57,826 nucleotides of DNA. It comes from an uncultured Roseobacter sp. Its GTDB lineage: Bacteria > Pseudomonadota > Alphaproteobacteria > Rhodobacterales > Rhodobacteraceae. The notes below the pieces were generated by a model. It worked only from the letters and a program-made list of their open reading frames with translations. It searched no databases and was not told where the DNA came from. The position numbers were made by a program, and so were the translations under genes. The DNA is taken from assembly GCA_947501635.1 (NCBI GenBank), contig CANMWT010000016.1, forward strand, positions 1 to 57,826, written 5' to 3'. Of the stretch, positions 8,330 to 18,118 are shown in pieces (the stretch's first letter is position 1; the number at the start of each line of letters is the position of its first letter).

Positions 8330-9277
8330 CTATTCGAATTCCATCTGCTCATAGACCCGTCCGGCGTTTTTGGTCGCCAGTTCCTCGAATGTATCAAGGT
8401 GGGCATAGGGGGACTGGTCCACGTAGTAAGCATCGGCCAGATCACCACCAGCTTCGAGATGTGCACCAACTTTATCACGCAAATAGCTCAGATAGTCTTT
8501 GGTATAGCGTCGCACCTGCGCCATGTTGGTTGGGTGGCCGTGTCCGGGGATCACATAAGTTGCGCCCAGCGGTTCAAAGGCGGCATCCCACGTTTCCAGC
8601 CACTCGGCTGTATAGGTGTGTTCAAAAATAGGCAGCATGCGTTCGTGAAAGGCCATGTCGCCCGAGATGACGAGGCTTTGGTTCGGCAGCCATACGACGA
8701 TGTCGCCGGGGCTGTGCGCAGGCCCGAGGTAGCGTGCTTCGATCCGGTAGTCGCCCAACTCGACGATGTAGGCGTCGTCAAAAGTTTCGGTGGGCAGTTG
8801 CAGTTCTGTGCCTTCGGCCTTGTCACGGTTGTAGCGCCGCATGCCTTCGAGGATCGAGCCGCCGTACTCTTCCAGCTCCGCCGCCGCTTCGGTGTGCGCA
8901 ACGATCGGCACGCCCTGTTCGGCCCAGTAATTGTTGCCCAATGCGGCATGGCCCTGACCGTTTTCGTTGAACACCAGCACGACCGGTTGGTCCGTGATGG
9001 CCTTGATCTCTTCGTGCAGCGCTTTCGCAAGCCCATAGGCCGCGCCCGCGTTTACCACAACAACACCTTCGCCGGTTACGATGAAACTGAGGTTGTTGTT
9101 GTGACCCGCGTTTTCGTAAGTCGGCGGCGCGGTTGCCCCGATGGCGGAATAAACGCCCGGGATGAACTCGACCGGTTTATTGTACAACATGGAACCGGGA
9201 TATTTGTCAGCGATGTCTTCGCTGGCGGTGACGCTGGTGGCCAGCATCGCAAGGATTGCAAAAAAGACAGCGCGCAT
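8330..9277 (-). CDS. SoxH-like exported metallo-beta-lactamase-fold protein
   Basis: A 315-residue protein with a signal peptide (MRAVFFAILAMLATSVTA) and a metallo-beta-lactamase fold. The later metal-ligand elements are present: GPAHSPGD (about 213), SGDM (about 234) and PGHGHP (about 269). The usual first motif HxHxDH is replaced by NENGQGH at residues 104-110, leaving only the last His, so the metal site should differ from a standard dizinc hydrolase. Size, export and place in a sox region resemble SoxH of Paracoccus; its substrate is unknown. It starts 3 bases after the next MBL gene upstream on this strand. Confidence 0.75.
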   Translation of the reverse strand: MRAVFFAILAMLATSVTASEDIADKYPGSMLYNKPVEFIPGVYSAIGATAPPTYENAGHNNNLSFIVTGEGVVVVNAGAAYGLAKALHEEIKAITDQPVVLVFNENGQGHAALGNNYWAEQGVPIVAHTEAAAELEEYGGSILEGMRRYNRDKAEGTELQLPTETFDDAYIVELGDYRIEARYLGPAHSPGDIVVWLPNQSLVISGDMAFHERMLPIFEHTYTAEWLETWDAAFEPLGATYVIPGHGHPTNMAQVRRYTKDYLSYLRDKVGAHLEAGGDLADAYYVDQSPYAHLDTFEELATKNAGRVYEQMEFE

Positions 9278-9280
9278 TGT

Positions 9281-10183
9281 TTATGCCTCCTCAGCCGTGA
9301 AGGTGTACCCGTCATTTGCCCGTTCAACACGTCCCAAACCGCCGTTTGGCAGGTGAAAGCCCAAGAGCGCGATATCATCCGCAACAAGACGGTCGAGCAG
9401 GGCAAGCCGCGTAGTTGCACCCAGATCGGGGTCCTGATCAGAACCGCTGGGCCATGCGGGGCGGGCAAGCGCCACATGATGGTTGCCGATCGCATCGCCC
9501 CCGACCATCACAGCAGTGCCCCCATCGCGGATTTCAAAGGCGGTGTGACCCGGTGTATGCCCCGGCGTGGCATGAGCCAGAACACCGGGCAGTACTTCGT
9601 CGCCGCCTTTGAAAAAGGTCATCTGTTCGGCGACCATTTCAAGGCGACGCGCGGCACCTACCGCGAAAGAGGCGCGCGCCTCACCAATCGTGTTGACGGT
9701 GTCGGGGTCGGTCCAATAGGCCCATTCGTCTTCGGCCATCATGTGCTGCGCTTCATAGAAAACGGGCTCGTCGAAATCGTCGATGATCCCCCAGAGATGG
9801 TCGGGGTGCGCATGGGTGAACACCACATGCGTGATATCTTCGGCCGCAATTCCAAGGGCATCAAGACTGTCAAGGATAGTGCCGGCGCTTGGCATGAAGG
9901 CGGGCCCCGAGCCTGCGTCAAACAGGATCAGCCGGTCTTCCTGCTTCAAGAGCGTCAAATTGCATGGCGGTGTGACCTGATCGCTGGCAACACCGGCTTT
10001 GTCGAGAATGGGCGAAAGTTCATCCTGCGGCAGGTCATCAAAGAACATTGACCCGGGCAGCACAAGATTGCCGTCGCTGACGCTGATGACCTCGCTTGCG
10101 CCGACGGTCAGCGCACTGGCGGTCAGGTTAGGCCATAGCGGCAGCGTTCCCAACCCGCAGAGCAACTCTCTTCGGTTCAGCAT
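9281..10183 (-). CDS. Exported MBL-fold hydrolase, SoxG-like
   Basis: A 300-residue metallo-beta-lactamase-fold protein with a leader containing RR (MLNRRELLCGLG), probably twin-arginine. The full dizinc set is visible: THAHPDH (123-129), HTPGHT (about 210), GGDA (about 229) and GFHLP (about 279). It resembles periplasmic hydrolases of the class that includes quorum-quenching lactonases, but proximity to sox genes and the following SoxH-like gene make a SoxG-type role more likely. GGAGGGGG precedes the ATG. The pair is convergent with the sox operon, so it is transcribed separately. Confidence 0.72.
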   Translation of the reverse strand: MLNRRELLCGLGTLPLWPNLTASALTVGASEVISVSDGNLVLPGSMFFDDLPQDELSPILDKAGVASDQVTPPCNLTLLKQEDRLILFDAGSGPAFMPSAGTILDSLDALGIAAEDITHVVFTHAHPDHLWGIIDDFDEPVFYEAQHMMAEDEWAYWTDPDTVNTIGEARASFAVGAARRLEMVAEQMTFFKGGDEVLPGVLAHATPGHTPGHTAFEIRDGGTAVMVGGDAIGNHHVALARPAWPSGSDQDPDLGATTRLALLDRLVADDIALLGFHLPNGGLGRVERANDGYTFTAEEA

Positions 10184-10267
10184 ATGTCCCCCTCCAAACT
10201 TATTCCAATAATTGAATGTGATCGGAAAGAGAGGCTGAATGCAAGTGTTTTCTGCGCTGCGCTGCTC

Positions 10268-10876
10268 TCAGTCCCTGCGAATACAGGACATTTCCTGCCC
10301 TTCAGTCCAGGCAAACAGGGCTTCGTTTTCCTTGGTCCAGAAGGTGCCGCCAAAGGGTAAGGCATATTTTGCTCCCGATGCCGCGGGCACCAGAGATCCG
10401 GGTTTGATACTGTCGCCATACTCAAGCCGGACGCTCGGCAGGTTTGTGTCAAAGAAAAAGGCGGTGACTTCGTTCGCCGGAGAGTCGTCGCACGTGTAGC
10501 TGACGATCTGTGTGGGTTCTTCCAGCATCCACATCGCGACCAGTTCGCCTTCGCGCGTGAGGTAGGAGGATTGAACGCAGGCTCGCAAGTCAGTGGCTTT
10601 CCAGCAGTCATTGCGGCCTTTGATCCAGCCGCGTTGCTCTGCGCGCAATGTGTTTCGCGCGTCTTCCGCGCCCGCATCCAGCCCGTCGATCACTGCCATG
10701 GCTGCAGCGTAGCGCCCGGCAAGCCGACTGTCCGCTGTTGCAAGGTCGGTGTCTTCACAGATCATGTTTTCCACTGTGCCGTCTGCTTTGCTACAATCGA
10801 AAGACGGCTGTGCGGCTGCTGCGGAACTCAGGACAGCGATAGCCAAGACCGCGCCGATCGGTATCAGAAATGTCAT
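10268..10876 (-). CDS. LprI/MliC-type lysozyme inhibitor fusion
   Basis: A 202-residue exported protein that seems to join two lysozyme-inhibitor domains. After the signal peptide, residues about 22-105 resemble the LprI/DUF1311 domain (FDCSKADGTVENMICED, paired cysteines, DLRACVQSSYL). Residues about 115-202 resemble the MliC/PliC domain (YTCDDSPANEV, GAKYALPFGG, LFAWTEGQEMSC). Such proteins protect periplasmic peptidoglycan from lysozyme. The start at 10876 has GGAGGG six bases upstream; the longer frame from 10933 lacks a site and would spoil the signal peptide. Confidence in domains is higher than in activity. Confidence 0.75.
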   Translation of the reverse strand: MTFLIPIGAVLAIAVLSSAAAAQPSFDCSKADGTVENMICEDTDLATADSRLAGRYAAAMAVIDGLDAGAEDARNTLRAEQRGWIKGRNDCWKATDLRACVQSSYLTREGELVAMWMLEEPTQIVSYTCDDSPANEVTAFFFDTNLPSVRLEYGDSIKPGSLVPAASGAKYALPFGGTFWTKENEALFAWTEGQEMSCIRRD

Positions 10877-10939
10877 GTGCCCTCCTGTCGGTTTGACGGG
10901 TGCAGCTTGCCCCGGTTCGCCAATGGCACGCAAGCCTCG

Positions 10940-11563
10940 TCAGCGGCGGGGCGGGCGGCTTTTGTAGACAGGCAGGCTCCACCCGAAAGCAAGCGAACCT
11001 GCCCTGAGCGCCCATGTCACCCCTGCGCATAGCGCAAGCGGGACGAGTGGGTCGGGGAAGTAGGGCAGCGTCAGTGCGCCGGTCAGCGCACCCGTGAATG
11101 CGGCGGTGACGTAAAGCTCGCCTTGTCGCAGCACCACCGGCACATCATCCAGCACCACATCGCGCAACAGCCCGCCCATGCAGCCAGTAATCGTGCCCAT
11201 CAGAACAATCACTGAAATCGGTTGATCCAGAGCCATCGCGACGCCTGCTCCGGCGGGGACTGCCACCGCCAGAGCGAAACTGTCCAGCCAGATCAGCGCG
11301 CGTAGCCTGCTTTCGAACAGGTGGGCTGTAAAATAGACCAGTGCTGCTGCCGCACAGGCCACGCCGATATATGCGGGCTGCGCGATCCAGAAAACCGGAT
11401 TGCGGTCAAGCAGAACGTCGCGCAATGTCCCGCCGCCCACCGCAGTCAGGCAGGCGGCAAAGGCAAACCCCACGACATCCAGCTGCTTTCGGCTCGCCGC
11501 GAATGCACCAGTAAGAGCAAAGATGAATACGCTGACAAAATCAAGAAAGGCGACAGATGTCAT
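10940..11563 (-). CDS. Trimeric intracellular cation (TRIC) channel family protein
   Basis: A 207-residue inner-membrane protein with seven hydrophobic segments built as two repeats, the TRIC (formerly UPF0126/YadS) architecture. Both repeats carry the glycine-rich motif: [20 protein letters not shown] (about 41) and [20 protein letters not shown] (about 125). Bacterial TRIC proteins are potassium-conducting channels of unsettled role. The start overlaps the rnhA stop by four bases (ATGA), indicating cotranscription with rnhA. Confidence 0.88.
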   Translation of the reverse strand: MTSVAFLDFVSVFIFALTGAFAASRKQLDVVGFAFAACLTAVGGGTLRDVLLDRNPVFWIAQPAYIGVACAAAALVYFTAHLFESRLRALIWLDSFALAVAVPAGAGVAMALDQPISVIVLMGTITGCMGGLLRDVVLDDVPVVLRQGELYVTAAFTGALTGALTLPYFPDPLVPLALCAGVTWALRAGSLAFGWSLPVYKSRPPRR

Positions 11564-12012
11564 GGTTTGAAGGGAGCCATGCCAGCGCGCGCCAAGGCAT
11601 CAGCGCGTTCGTTCTCGGGGTGACCAGCGTGGCCCTTTACCCATTGCCATGTCACGTTATGCCGCTGGTTCGCAGTATCGAGCCTTTGCCAAAGTTCGGC
11701 ATTGGCCACCGGCTTTTTTGCGGCGTTCTTCCAGCCGTTCTTTTTCCAGCCGTGAATCCAGCCAGTAATCCCGTTTTTCACGTAGTTGCTGTCGGTCACG
11801 ATGGTGATCGTGCTGTCCCGGCTCAGAAGTTCGAGCGCATTAATCGCGGCCAGTAGCTCCATACGGTTGTTGGTGGTCTGTGCCTCGCCACCGTGGAGTT
11901 CGCGTTCCTTGACAACTGTGTCCCCGTCGACAGCCTGCAGCAGAACGCCCCATCCGCCGGGGCCGGGATTGCCGGAGCAGGCTCCGTCGGTATAGGCGAA
12001 AAGCTCAGGCAC
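11560..12012 (-). CDS. rnhA: Ribonuclease HI
   Basis: Degrades the RNA strand of RNA:DNA hybrids in the cytoplasm. At 150 residues it is full length and has the conserved acidic residues in [16 protein letters not shown] (Asp near 8), [17 protein letters not shown] (Glu near 50) and VTDSNYV (Asp near 72), plus the C-terminal [15 protein letters not shown] with the last Asp. It overlaps the upstream methyltransferase by eight bases and the TRIC gene by four. Confidence 0.96.
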   Translation of the reverse strand: MPELFAYTDGACSGNPGPGGWGVLLQAVDGDTVVKERELHGGEAQTTNNRMELLAAINALELLSRDSTITIVTDSNYVKNGITGWIHGWKKNGWKNAAKKPVANAELWQRLDTANQRHNVTWQWVKGHAGHPENERADALARAGMAPFKP

Positions 12013-12598
12013 GGGCAGTCAGGGCGATCCACTGCGCGCTATCGCCTGCCAGTCCCTTGCCTTCACCTGTTTGGCGATCTGTTACGGTAAGGCCTGCTGC
12101 CTGCAACAGCGCGTCAAGTTCGCCTTCTGTGTAGTAGGTGTACAAACGCCCCAGCGCATCACGCTGGCTGCCGGTGCCGGTCTTGACTGCAATATGGAAG
12201 ACGCCTCCTTTTTTCAGCGCGCGCGCGATGCGTGCAAGGTGGTCAGGCATCTCGCTTCTTGATGCGTGCAACAACGAAAAATTCGCCCATATCCCGTCGT
12301 AGACCGCCGTGCCCTGCACATCATGAAACCCGGCCTGCCGGGCGTTTACGCCAGCGTGCTTGGCCGCCATGGCCACCATTTGGGGCACCGCATCGTAGGC
12401 GTCGACTTCAAGACCGGCGCGGGCCATTTGTGCAGCTGATGCGCCGGGGCCGCACCCCAGATCCAAAACGCGACCGCCAGCGCCAACGGCGGCGATGAAT
12501 GCGTGCAGGATAGGATCAACTGCGTTTGATGCATCCGTCATATCCGCATATTCGGCGGCCTTGTAGGCATAGACCTTCAGGGTTTCGCTGTCGCTCAC
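12005..12598 (-). CDS. Class I SAM-dependent methyltransferase
   Basis: A 197-residue protein with a Rossmann methyltransferase core: [16 protein letters not shown] (motif I, SAM binding), [11 protein letters not shown], and [20 protein letters not shown], followed by [14 protein letters not shown]. The substrate is not predictable. A GTG start at 12598 is chosen because it overlaps the stop of the DUF3429 gene in a GTGA arrangement, typical of coupled genes, with CGGAGT upstream. Longer readings from 12664 run deep into the upstream gene. Confidence 0.85.
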   Translation of the reverse strand: MSDSETLKVYAYKAAEYADMTDASNAVDPILHAFIAAVGAGGRVLDLGCGPGASAAQMARAGLEVDAYDAVPQMVAMAAKHAGVNARQAGFHDVQGTAVYDGIWANFSLLHASRSEMPDHLARIARALKKGGVFHIAVKTGTGSQRDALGRLYTYYTEGELDALLQAAGLTVTDRQTGEGKGLAGDSAQWIALTARA

Positions 12599-13047
12599 AA
12601 AAAGACTCCGATCGCGAGACAGGCCACGACAACGCTGGTCAGCATTACCCGCAAGGCCATCCACCAGCGAGGGGTCAACCCCCAGCTTGAAAAGGCGTAG
12701 TCAAGTATCAGCAGGCCGAGAAAACCAAAGATAAGATTGGTGCCGGCGGCGGTCGGGCCGCCACCTGTCATGAAGAATGCCCAAAGTGCGGGTATCACCG
12801 AAAGCACATACCCCGTGGCAGCCTGTGCGCCCTCTGCCTTAGTGGCAAACCCCCAAAGCACACCCGACATGAATGACAGGATGACCGAGCCGTAGAACAG
12901 CTGAACATAAGGGCCGATGAACCGCGCGCCGAGTGTGGCTGCGCCCCATTGCGAGAGCGGTTCGCTCAGGTAGGTGGCGGCCCCCCAGACAAACGGGATC
13001 AAGCCGGCGAGGCCGAGAAGAAGGGGGGCAATTGGGATCTGTCTCAT
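12595..13047 (-). CDS. DUF3429 family inner-membrane protein
   Basis: About 150 residues with five hydrophobic helices and the DUF3429 pattern (GLAGLIPFVWGAATY, YGSVILSFMSGVLWGFA, LDYAFSSWGLTPRWWMALR). The family is widespread in proteobacteria and of unknown function. ATG 13047 gives the compact start MRQIPIAPLL; the in-frame ATG at 13083 adds twelve residues without family support. Coupled by a GTGA overlap to the downstream methyltransferase. Confidence 0.82.
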   Translation of the reverse strand: MRQIPIAPLLLGLAGLIPFVWGAATYLSEPLSQWGAATLGARFIGPYVQLFYGSVILSFMSGVLWGFATKAEGAQAATGYVLSVIPALWAFFMTGGGPTAAGTNLIFGFLGLLILDYAFSSWGLTPRWWMALRVMLTSVVVACLAIGVFL

Positions 13048-13134
13048 GCGCGGCAAGATGCCGTTGAGTGCGGGGCAGCACAAGGGGGCGCAGGTGACTT
13101 TGTCAAAATCGGAACAGCCCTGCGCTGGCTGCGG

Positions 13135-14085
13135 TCAGGCGGGTTCGCGCAGGACGCGCGGCACTTTGAACTCAACGTTTTCGACGGCGGTCTCGACCAG
13201 CTCGCGGGTGACGTCAAAGCGCGCTTCGAATGCTGCGATCACTTCGTTTATCAGCACTTCGGGCGCGGAAGCACCTGCCGTTATGCCGATGCTCTTGATC
13301 CCTTCGAGCGCGCGCCAGTCAATGTCTTCAGCCCGTTGCACAAGTTGCGCATAGTTGCAGCCCGCGCGTGCGCCGACCTCTACCAGCCGTTTCGAATTAG
13401 ACGAGTTTGGCGCGCCAACGACAAGCATCGCGTCACATTTTGGCGCCATGGCCTTGACTGCTTCCTGCCGGTTGGTCGTGGCATAGCATATGTCTTCCTT
13501 GTGCGGTCCAACGATATTGGGGAACCGCGCTTGCAACGCAGCAACGACATCTGCGGTGTCATCCACGCTCAGCGTTGTTTGCGTGACATAGGCCAGCCGT
13601 TCGGGGTCGCGCACTTTCACCGTTGCAACATCTTCAGGGGTTTCGACCAACAAGACTTCACCGTCGGGGAGCTGGCCCATCGTGCCGACAGTCTCGGGGT
13701 GGCCTGCATGACCGATCATGACCATCTGCAAGCCGTTGTCGGCGTGTCGTTGGGCTTCGATATGCACCTTGCTTACAAGCGGGCAGGTTGCGTCTACGTA
13801 CACCATCTGCCGTGCCTGTGCGGCGGCGGGCACGGATTTCGGCACACCATGGGCAGAGAAAATGACAGGTCTGTCATCGGGGCATTCGGATAACTCTTCA
13901 ACAAAGACCGCGCCCTTGTCGCGTAATCCGTCGACCACAAATTTGTTGTGCACAATCTCGTGCCGCACATAGACGGGCGCGCCCCATTTCTGGAGCGCCA
14001 TTTCCACGATCTTGATCGCGCGATCAACACCTGCACAAAAGCCGCGCGGGGCTGCGAGGTAAAGCGTAAGCGGTGATTTGGTCAT
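13135..14085 (-). CDS. ispH: 4-hydroxy-3-methylbut-2-enyl diphosphate reductase IspH
   Basis: Last enzyme of the MEP isoprenoid pathway, an iron-sulfur reductase making IPP and DMAPP from HMBPP. The 316-residue protein shows the three cluster cysteines in context: [11 protein letters not shown] (about 18), [11 protein letters not shown] (about 102) and APKCDAML (about 217). It also has [16 protein letters not shown] and SSNSKRL, which line the substrate pocket. Start ATG 14085 is preceded by GGAGAGAACG. Confidence 0.97.
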   Translation of the reverse strand: MTKSPLTLYLAAPRGFCAGVDRAIKIVEMALQKWGAPVYVRHEIVHNKFVVDGLRDKGAVFVEELSECPDDRPVIFSAHGVPKSVPAAAQARQMVYVDATCPLVSKVHIEAQRHADNGLQMVMIGHAGHPETVGTMGQLPDGEVLLVETPEDVATVKVRDPERLAYVTQTTLSVDDTADVVAALQARFPNIVGPHKEDICYATTNRQEAVKAMAPKCDAMLVVGAPNSSNSKRLVEVGARAGCNYAQLVQRAEDIDWRALEGIKSIGITAGASAPEVLINEVIAAFEARFDVTRELVETAVENVEFKVPRVLREPA

Positions 14086-14160
14086 CGTTCTCTCCGGCTG
14101 CTGCCATCAGAGGTACGCTTTTGGCGCTGCCTCGTCCAGTGGCACCCGTGCCGCATGACG

Positions 14161-14709
14161 TCAGCTTGCCTCGGGGTACTCTCTTGGCGGGCGCCCGATC
14201 ACATCTTTCAGCTCTTCCAGCTCGATGAAATTGTCGGCCTGTCGGCGCAATTCATCCGAGATCATTGGCGGCTGGCTTCGGATCGTCGAGACCACCGACA
14301 CCCGCACACCGGAGCGTTGCAGGCTTTCGATAAGCGGCCTGAAGTCGCCATCCCCTGAAAACAGCACGATATGATCAACACGCGGTGCAAGTTCCATTGC
14401 ATCCACCGTGAGTTCAATATCCATGTTGCCCTTTACTTTACGGCGACCCATGCTGTCGGTGTACTCTTTCGCTGGCTTTGTCACCATGGTGAAGCCATTG
14501 TAGTTCAACCAATCAACCAAAGGCCGGATTGGCGAGTATTCATCATTCTCAAGCAGCGCAGTATAGTAAAACGCACGCAACAACTTGCCCCGACGCATGA
14601 ATTCCTGACGCAGCAGCTTATAGTCGATGTCAAATCCCAAAGACTTTGCGGCGGCGTACAGATTCGATCCATCGATGAACAGCGCAAGCCGTTCGTCCTT
14701 GTAAAACAT
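14161..14709 (-). CDS. NYN-domain (LabA/DUF88-like) putative nuclease
   Basis: A 182-residue cytoplasmic protein with a PIN-like NYN domain: LFIDGSNLYAAAKSL (first Asp near 13), GNMDIELTVDAMEL (about 106), LFSGDGDFRPLIESL (about 126) and a C-terminal ADNFIELEEL. The acidic residues match those proposed for metal-dependent RNA cleavage in this fold. It is divergently transcribed from folK, with about 93 bases between starts. RNase activity is inferred from fold only. Confidence 0.85.
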   Translation of the reverse strand: MFYKDERLALFIDGSNLYAAAKSLGFDIDYKLLRQEFMRRGKLLRAFYYTALLENDEYSPIRPLVDWLNYNGFTMVTKPAKEYTDSMGRRKVKGNMDIELTVDAMELAPRVDHIVLFSGDGDFRPLIESLQRSGVRVSVVSTIRSQPPMISDELRRQADNFIELEELKDVIGRPPREYPEAS

Positions 14710-14802
14710 CTCTGTGTCCTTTCGATTGGGCCGGGACGCTTGGGCTCGTTATAAAAAAATGTTCAGCGCGCCAGCCACGCTTTAAAATAGGGAAATCTGA
14801 TT

Positions 14803-15411
14803 GTGCCGCAAGACACCACAACCGGAAAAACAGGCGGATCATTGCCACAAATGCGGTCAATTGCATTGGTTGCCGTAGGGTCAAATATACCTTTCGAGCA
14901 CAAAGAGCCTTTGGAGATGATCCGCATGTTTCTATCTGAGGCTGCAAAGGCCCTTGGGGTGATTCGCGCAAAAAGCAGTCTTTACCGCACGCCGGCTTTC
15001 CCCGCAGGATCGGGTCCGGACTTCGTCAATGCTGCTTTTTCGGTAGAGACAGACCTGAACCCGCGAGAGGTTCTGGCCTGCTTGCATGACGCCGAAAAAC
15101 GTTTTGGCCGTGTCAGACAGCAGCGCTGGGCGGCACGAACGCTTGACCTTGATCTGATTGCTTATGAAAATCAGATACTTCCGGACCTTTCGACCTATTC
15201 CTATTGGGCGGAGTTGCCGCTTGAAGAGCAACAGAAAAAAGCACCCGAAGAACTTGTTCTGCCGCATCCGCGCCTGCACGAGCGGGCCTTTGTTTTGGTG
15301 CCCCTGAACGATATCGCGCCCGACTGGGTGCATCCCGTCACGGGGAAATCGGTATCACAAATGCTGAAAAGCCTGCCAAAAAGCGCCAAAGCAGAGGTTT
15401 GCCGCCTCTAA
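14803..15411 (+). CDS. folK: Hydroxymethyldihydropterin pyrophosphokinase FolK
   Basis: Transfers pyrophosphate from ATP to 6-hydroxymethyl-7,8-dihydropterin in folate synthesis. At 202 residues it is longer than the enterobacterial enzyme but shows the key motifs: [20 protein letters not shown], the ATP/Mg site [14 protein letters not shown] (about 106-119), and [16 protein letters not shown] near residue 149. The N-terminus may begin at the inner ATG ([12 protein letters not shown], 14851), since the first 16 residues have no family support; GGAAAAACAGG lies near the first ATG. Confidence 0.92.
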   Translation: MPQDTTTGKTGGSLPQMRSIALVAVGSNIPFEHKEPLEMIRMFLSEAAKALGVIRAKSSLYRTPAFPAGSGPDFVNAAFSVETDLNPREVLACLHDAEKRFGRVRQQRWAARTLDLDLIAYENQILPDLSTYSYWAELPLEEQQKKAPEELVLPHPRLHERAFVLVPLNDIAPDWVHPVTGKSVSQMLKSLPKSAKAEVCRL

Positions 15412-15484
15412 TGGCGCTTGTCATTCAGGGGTTTCCGGCCTAAATAACGCTCTTCTGACCCCAATCCGTTTGATGGAGAGTTCC

Positions 15485-15838
15485 ATGGCCCGCGTCACAG
15501 TTGAAGATTGCGTTGATAAAGTTCCGAACCGTTTCGAGCTTGTGATGCTTGCAGCGCACCGTGCGCGTGAGATTTCCGCAGGCGCGGCAATCACGGTGAA
15601 CCGTGACAACGACAAGAACCCGGTCGTGTCGCTGCGCGAGATTGCAGATGAGACACAGAGCGCGGACGACCTGCGCGAGCGTCTGATCGAGAGCAACCAG
15701 CACCAGATCGAGGTTGACGAACCGGAAGAAGACGCAATGGCGCTTCTGATGGGCACAGAGCAGGACAAGCCTGAAGAAGACAGCATGTCCGAAGAGATGC
15801 TTTTGCGGCAGTTGATGGCCGCGCAGGGTCAGGGCTGA
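15485..15838 (+). CDS. rpoZ: RNA polymerase omega subunit
   Basis: Small RNA polymerase subunit that assists assembly and forms part of the ppGpp site. The 117-residue protein begins [20 protein letters not shown] and contains [12 protein letters not shown], the highly conserved omega signature. The acidic C-terminal tail is typical of alphaproteobacteria. GGAGAG lies four to nine bases before ATG 15485. It is followed at 34 bases by rsh, an arrangement linking omega with the ppGpp synthetase that is common in the class. Confidence 0.97.
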   Translation: MARVTVEDCVDKVPNRFELVMLAAHRAREISAGAAITVNRDNDKNPVVSLREIADETQSADDLRERLIESNQHQIEVDEPEEDAMALLMGTEQDKPEEDSMSEEMLLRQLMAAQGQG

Positions 15839-15872
15839 GCGCAGCCCGCACCCTGCCCGAAGGGCGGATGGC

Positions 15873-18029
15873 ATGAAAGACGGTGATCACCTCGAAATAA
15901 CAGCTGACGACCTGATCGCCCTTGTCCATCGATACAATCCAAAGACAAACGAGCCGCTGATACGCGCAGCCTATGACTATGGCCGGGATATGCATGCCGA
16001 TCAGCGCCGGCATTCGGGCGAGCTATACTTTAATCACCCCGTCGCGGTGGCGGCTATTCTGACCGAACAACAGCTGGATGACGCCACGATCATCACGGCA
16101 CTGCTGCATGACACGATCGAGGATACCAAAGCTTCCTACGCCGAGGTCGCCAGGCTTTTCGGTGACGAGATCGCGGGGCTTGTGGATGGTGTCACCAAGC
16201 TGACCAATCTGCAGCTCAACTCGACCGAGACGAAACAGGCCGAGAATTTTCGCAAGCTTTTTATGGCGATGTCGAAGGACTTGCGGGTTATCCTCGTCAA
16301 GCTCAGCGACCGTTTGCACAACATGCGTACCATCCGGGCAATGCGCCCCGAAAAGCAGGCGCAAAAAGCTCGTGAGACCATGGATATCTTTGCGCCTCTT
16401 GCGGGGCGTATGGGTATGCAATGGATGCGCGAAGAGCTTGAAGATCTCGCGTTTCGCGTGCTGAACCCGGACGGTCGCGCGTCGATCATCCGCCGCTTTA
16501 TCAACCTGCAGAAAGAAACCGGTGACGTAATCCAGCGGATCACTGGTGACATGCGATCCGAGTTGGACAAGGCTGGGATCGACGCAAAGGTCTTCGGGCG
16601 GGCCAAAAAGCCGTATTCGATCTGGCGCAAGATGCAGGAAAAGGATCAGGCGTTTTCTCGCTTGTCGGATATCTACGGCTTCCGGATCATCACCGACAAC
16701 GAAGAGGACTGCTACCGCACGCTGGGTGTAATCCATCAGCGGTGGCGTGCGGTGCCGGGGCGGTTCAAGGATTACATCAGCCAGCCCAAGTCCAATGGCT
16801 ACCGGTCAATTCACACCACCGTCTCTGGCCGCGACGGCAAACGTGTCGAAGTGCAGATACGCACGGTGCAGATGCATGACGTGGCCGAAACCGGTGTGGC
16901 CGCACATTGGTCTTACCGCGATGGTGTGCGCTCCAAGAACCCGTTTGCGGTTGATCCGGCAAAGTGGATTACCACGCTGACAGAGCAGTTCGATGCCGAG
17001 GACGACCATCAGGACTTTCTCGAAGCGGTCAAGCTGGAGATGTATTCGGATCAGGTCTTTTGCTTCACGCCCAAGGGCGAGGTGGTCAAGTTACCGCGCG
17101 GGGCGACGCCGATTGATTTCGCTTTCGCGATCCACACCCGTATTGGGATGGCCTGCGTCGGCGCAAAAGTGGACCACATGCGGGTGCCTCTCTGGACGCG
17201 GCTGAAAAACGGCCAGTCGGTCGATATCATCACCGCGGAAGGACAAAGCCCGCAGGGGACATGGCTGGACATTGCCGTCACGGGCAAGGCCCGCGCGGCG
17301 ATCCGCAGGTCGTTGCGCGAAGAGGACAAGGCGCGGTTTGTCAAACTCGGGCGCGAGCTGGCCCGTTCCGCCTTTGAGAATGTCGGTCGTAAGGCGACGG
17401 ACAAGGCGCTGTCGACGGCTGCGAAGGCGATGCGATTGGGCGGGCGCAATGATCTGCTGGCACGTCTGGGCAGTGCCGAGATAACCGGCCGGGCCGTCGT
17501 GCAGGCTGTGTATCCGGAGCTGCTGCCTCAGGAAGGTGTTCAGGTAGATGCGAAACGGGCGGTCATCGGCCTGTCACCGGGCCAGTCGTTTGAGCGGGCC
17601 CCATGCTGCCAGCCCCTGCCCGGAGAGCGGATCGTGGGGGTGACCTTCAAAGGGCGCGGGGTCGTGGTGCATGCCATTGATTGCGACCGTATGAGCGCCT
17701 ACGAGGATCAGCCCGAGCGCTGGCTTGACCTGCATTGGCATGATGGGTCCCATCCGGCGGTGTATGGTGCGACGCTGGATGTGACGCTGAACAACAGCGC
17801 TGGGGCGATGGGACGAATTTGCACATTGATCGGCGAGGCGCAGGCGAATATCTCGGATCTGCAGTTTGTCGACAGAAAGCCTGATTTTTACCGGTTGCTG
17901 ATCTATTTAGAATTGCGTGACGTGGCGCATCTTCATTCGCTCATGCTCACGCTGGAAGCGGAAAGTGATGTGGCAGCCATCGCACGATACAGGAATATGT
18001 CGCAAAGCAGTGCAGAAACTCCTGCCTGA
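15873..18029 (+). CDS. rsh: Bifunctional (p)ppGpp synthetase/hydrolase (RelA/SpoT homologue)
   Basis: Makes and degrades (p)ppGpp in the stringent response. The 718-residue protein has all four domains: an HD hydrolase (RRHSGELYFNHP, LLHDTIED near residue 80, VKLSDRLHNMRT), a synthetase (KKPYSIWRKM, DIYGFRIIT, KSNGYRSIHT near 307, VEVQIRT), a TGS domain (VFCFTPKGEVVKLPRGATPIDFA, about 392), and a C-terminal ACT domain. Both catalytic halves look intact, as expected for the single Rsh of most alphaproteobacteria. It is downstream of rpoZ. Confidence 0.96.
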   Translation: MKDGDHLEITADDLIALVHRYNPKTNEPLIRAAYDYGRDMHADQRRHSGELYFNHPVAVAAILTEQQLDDATIITALLHDTIEDTKASYAEVARLFGDEIAGLVDGVTKLTNLQLNSTETKQAENFRKLFMAMSKDLRVILVKLSDRLHNMRTIRAMRPEKQAQKARETMDIFAPLAGRMGMQWMREELEDLAFRVLNPDGRASIIRRFINLQKETGDVIQRITGDMRSELDKAGIDAKVFGRAKKPYSIWRKMQEKDQAFSRLSDIYGFRIITDNEEDCYRTLGVIHQRWRAVPGRFKDYISQPKSNGYRSIHTTVSGRDGKRVEVQIRTVQMHDVAETGVAAHWSYRDGVRSKNPFAVDPAKWITTLTEQFDAEDDHQDFLEAVKLEMYSDQVFCFTPKGEVVKLPRGATPIDFAFAIHTRIGMACVGAKVDHMRVPLWTRLKNGQSVDIITAEGQSPQGTWLDIAVTGKARAAIRRSLREEDKARFVKLGRELARSAFENVGRKATDKALSTAAKAMRLGGRNDLLARLGSAEITGRAVVQAVYPELLPQEGVQVDAKRAVIGLSPGQSFERAPCCQPLPGERIVGVTFKGRGVVVHAIDCDRMSAYEDQPERWLDLHWHDGSHPAVYGATLDVTLNNSAGAMGRICTLIGEAQANISDLQFVDRKPDFYRLLIYLELRDVAHLHSLMLTLEAESDVAAIARYRNMSQSSAETPA

Positions 18030-18063
18030 TGCCCAACAGCGGTCATCAGGCCGTCACAATTTG

Positions 18064-18088
18064 AGGATGAATTGGATGTGTTCATCCT
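18064..18088 (+). repeat. 8-bp inverted repeat between rsh and DUF2062 gene
   Basis: AGGATGAA at 18064-18071 and TTCATCCT at 18081-18088 form a perfect 8-bp stem with a 9-base loop. No T-run follows, so it is not a typical terminator; it could fold in the leader of the downstream gene. Confidence 0.4.
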
Positions 18089-18118
18089 GCAGTGGTAAGA
18101 ATGTGAGGACATCTTCCT

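Noticed and set aside
8066-10051. A 661-codon plus-strand open frame
   Set aside because: It runs antisense across the DUF2892 and both MBL-fold genes, which have clear motifs and signal peptides. Long antisense frames are common in GC-rich coding DNA.
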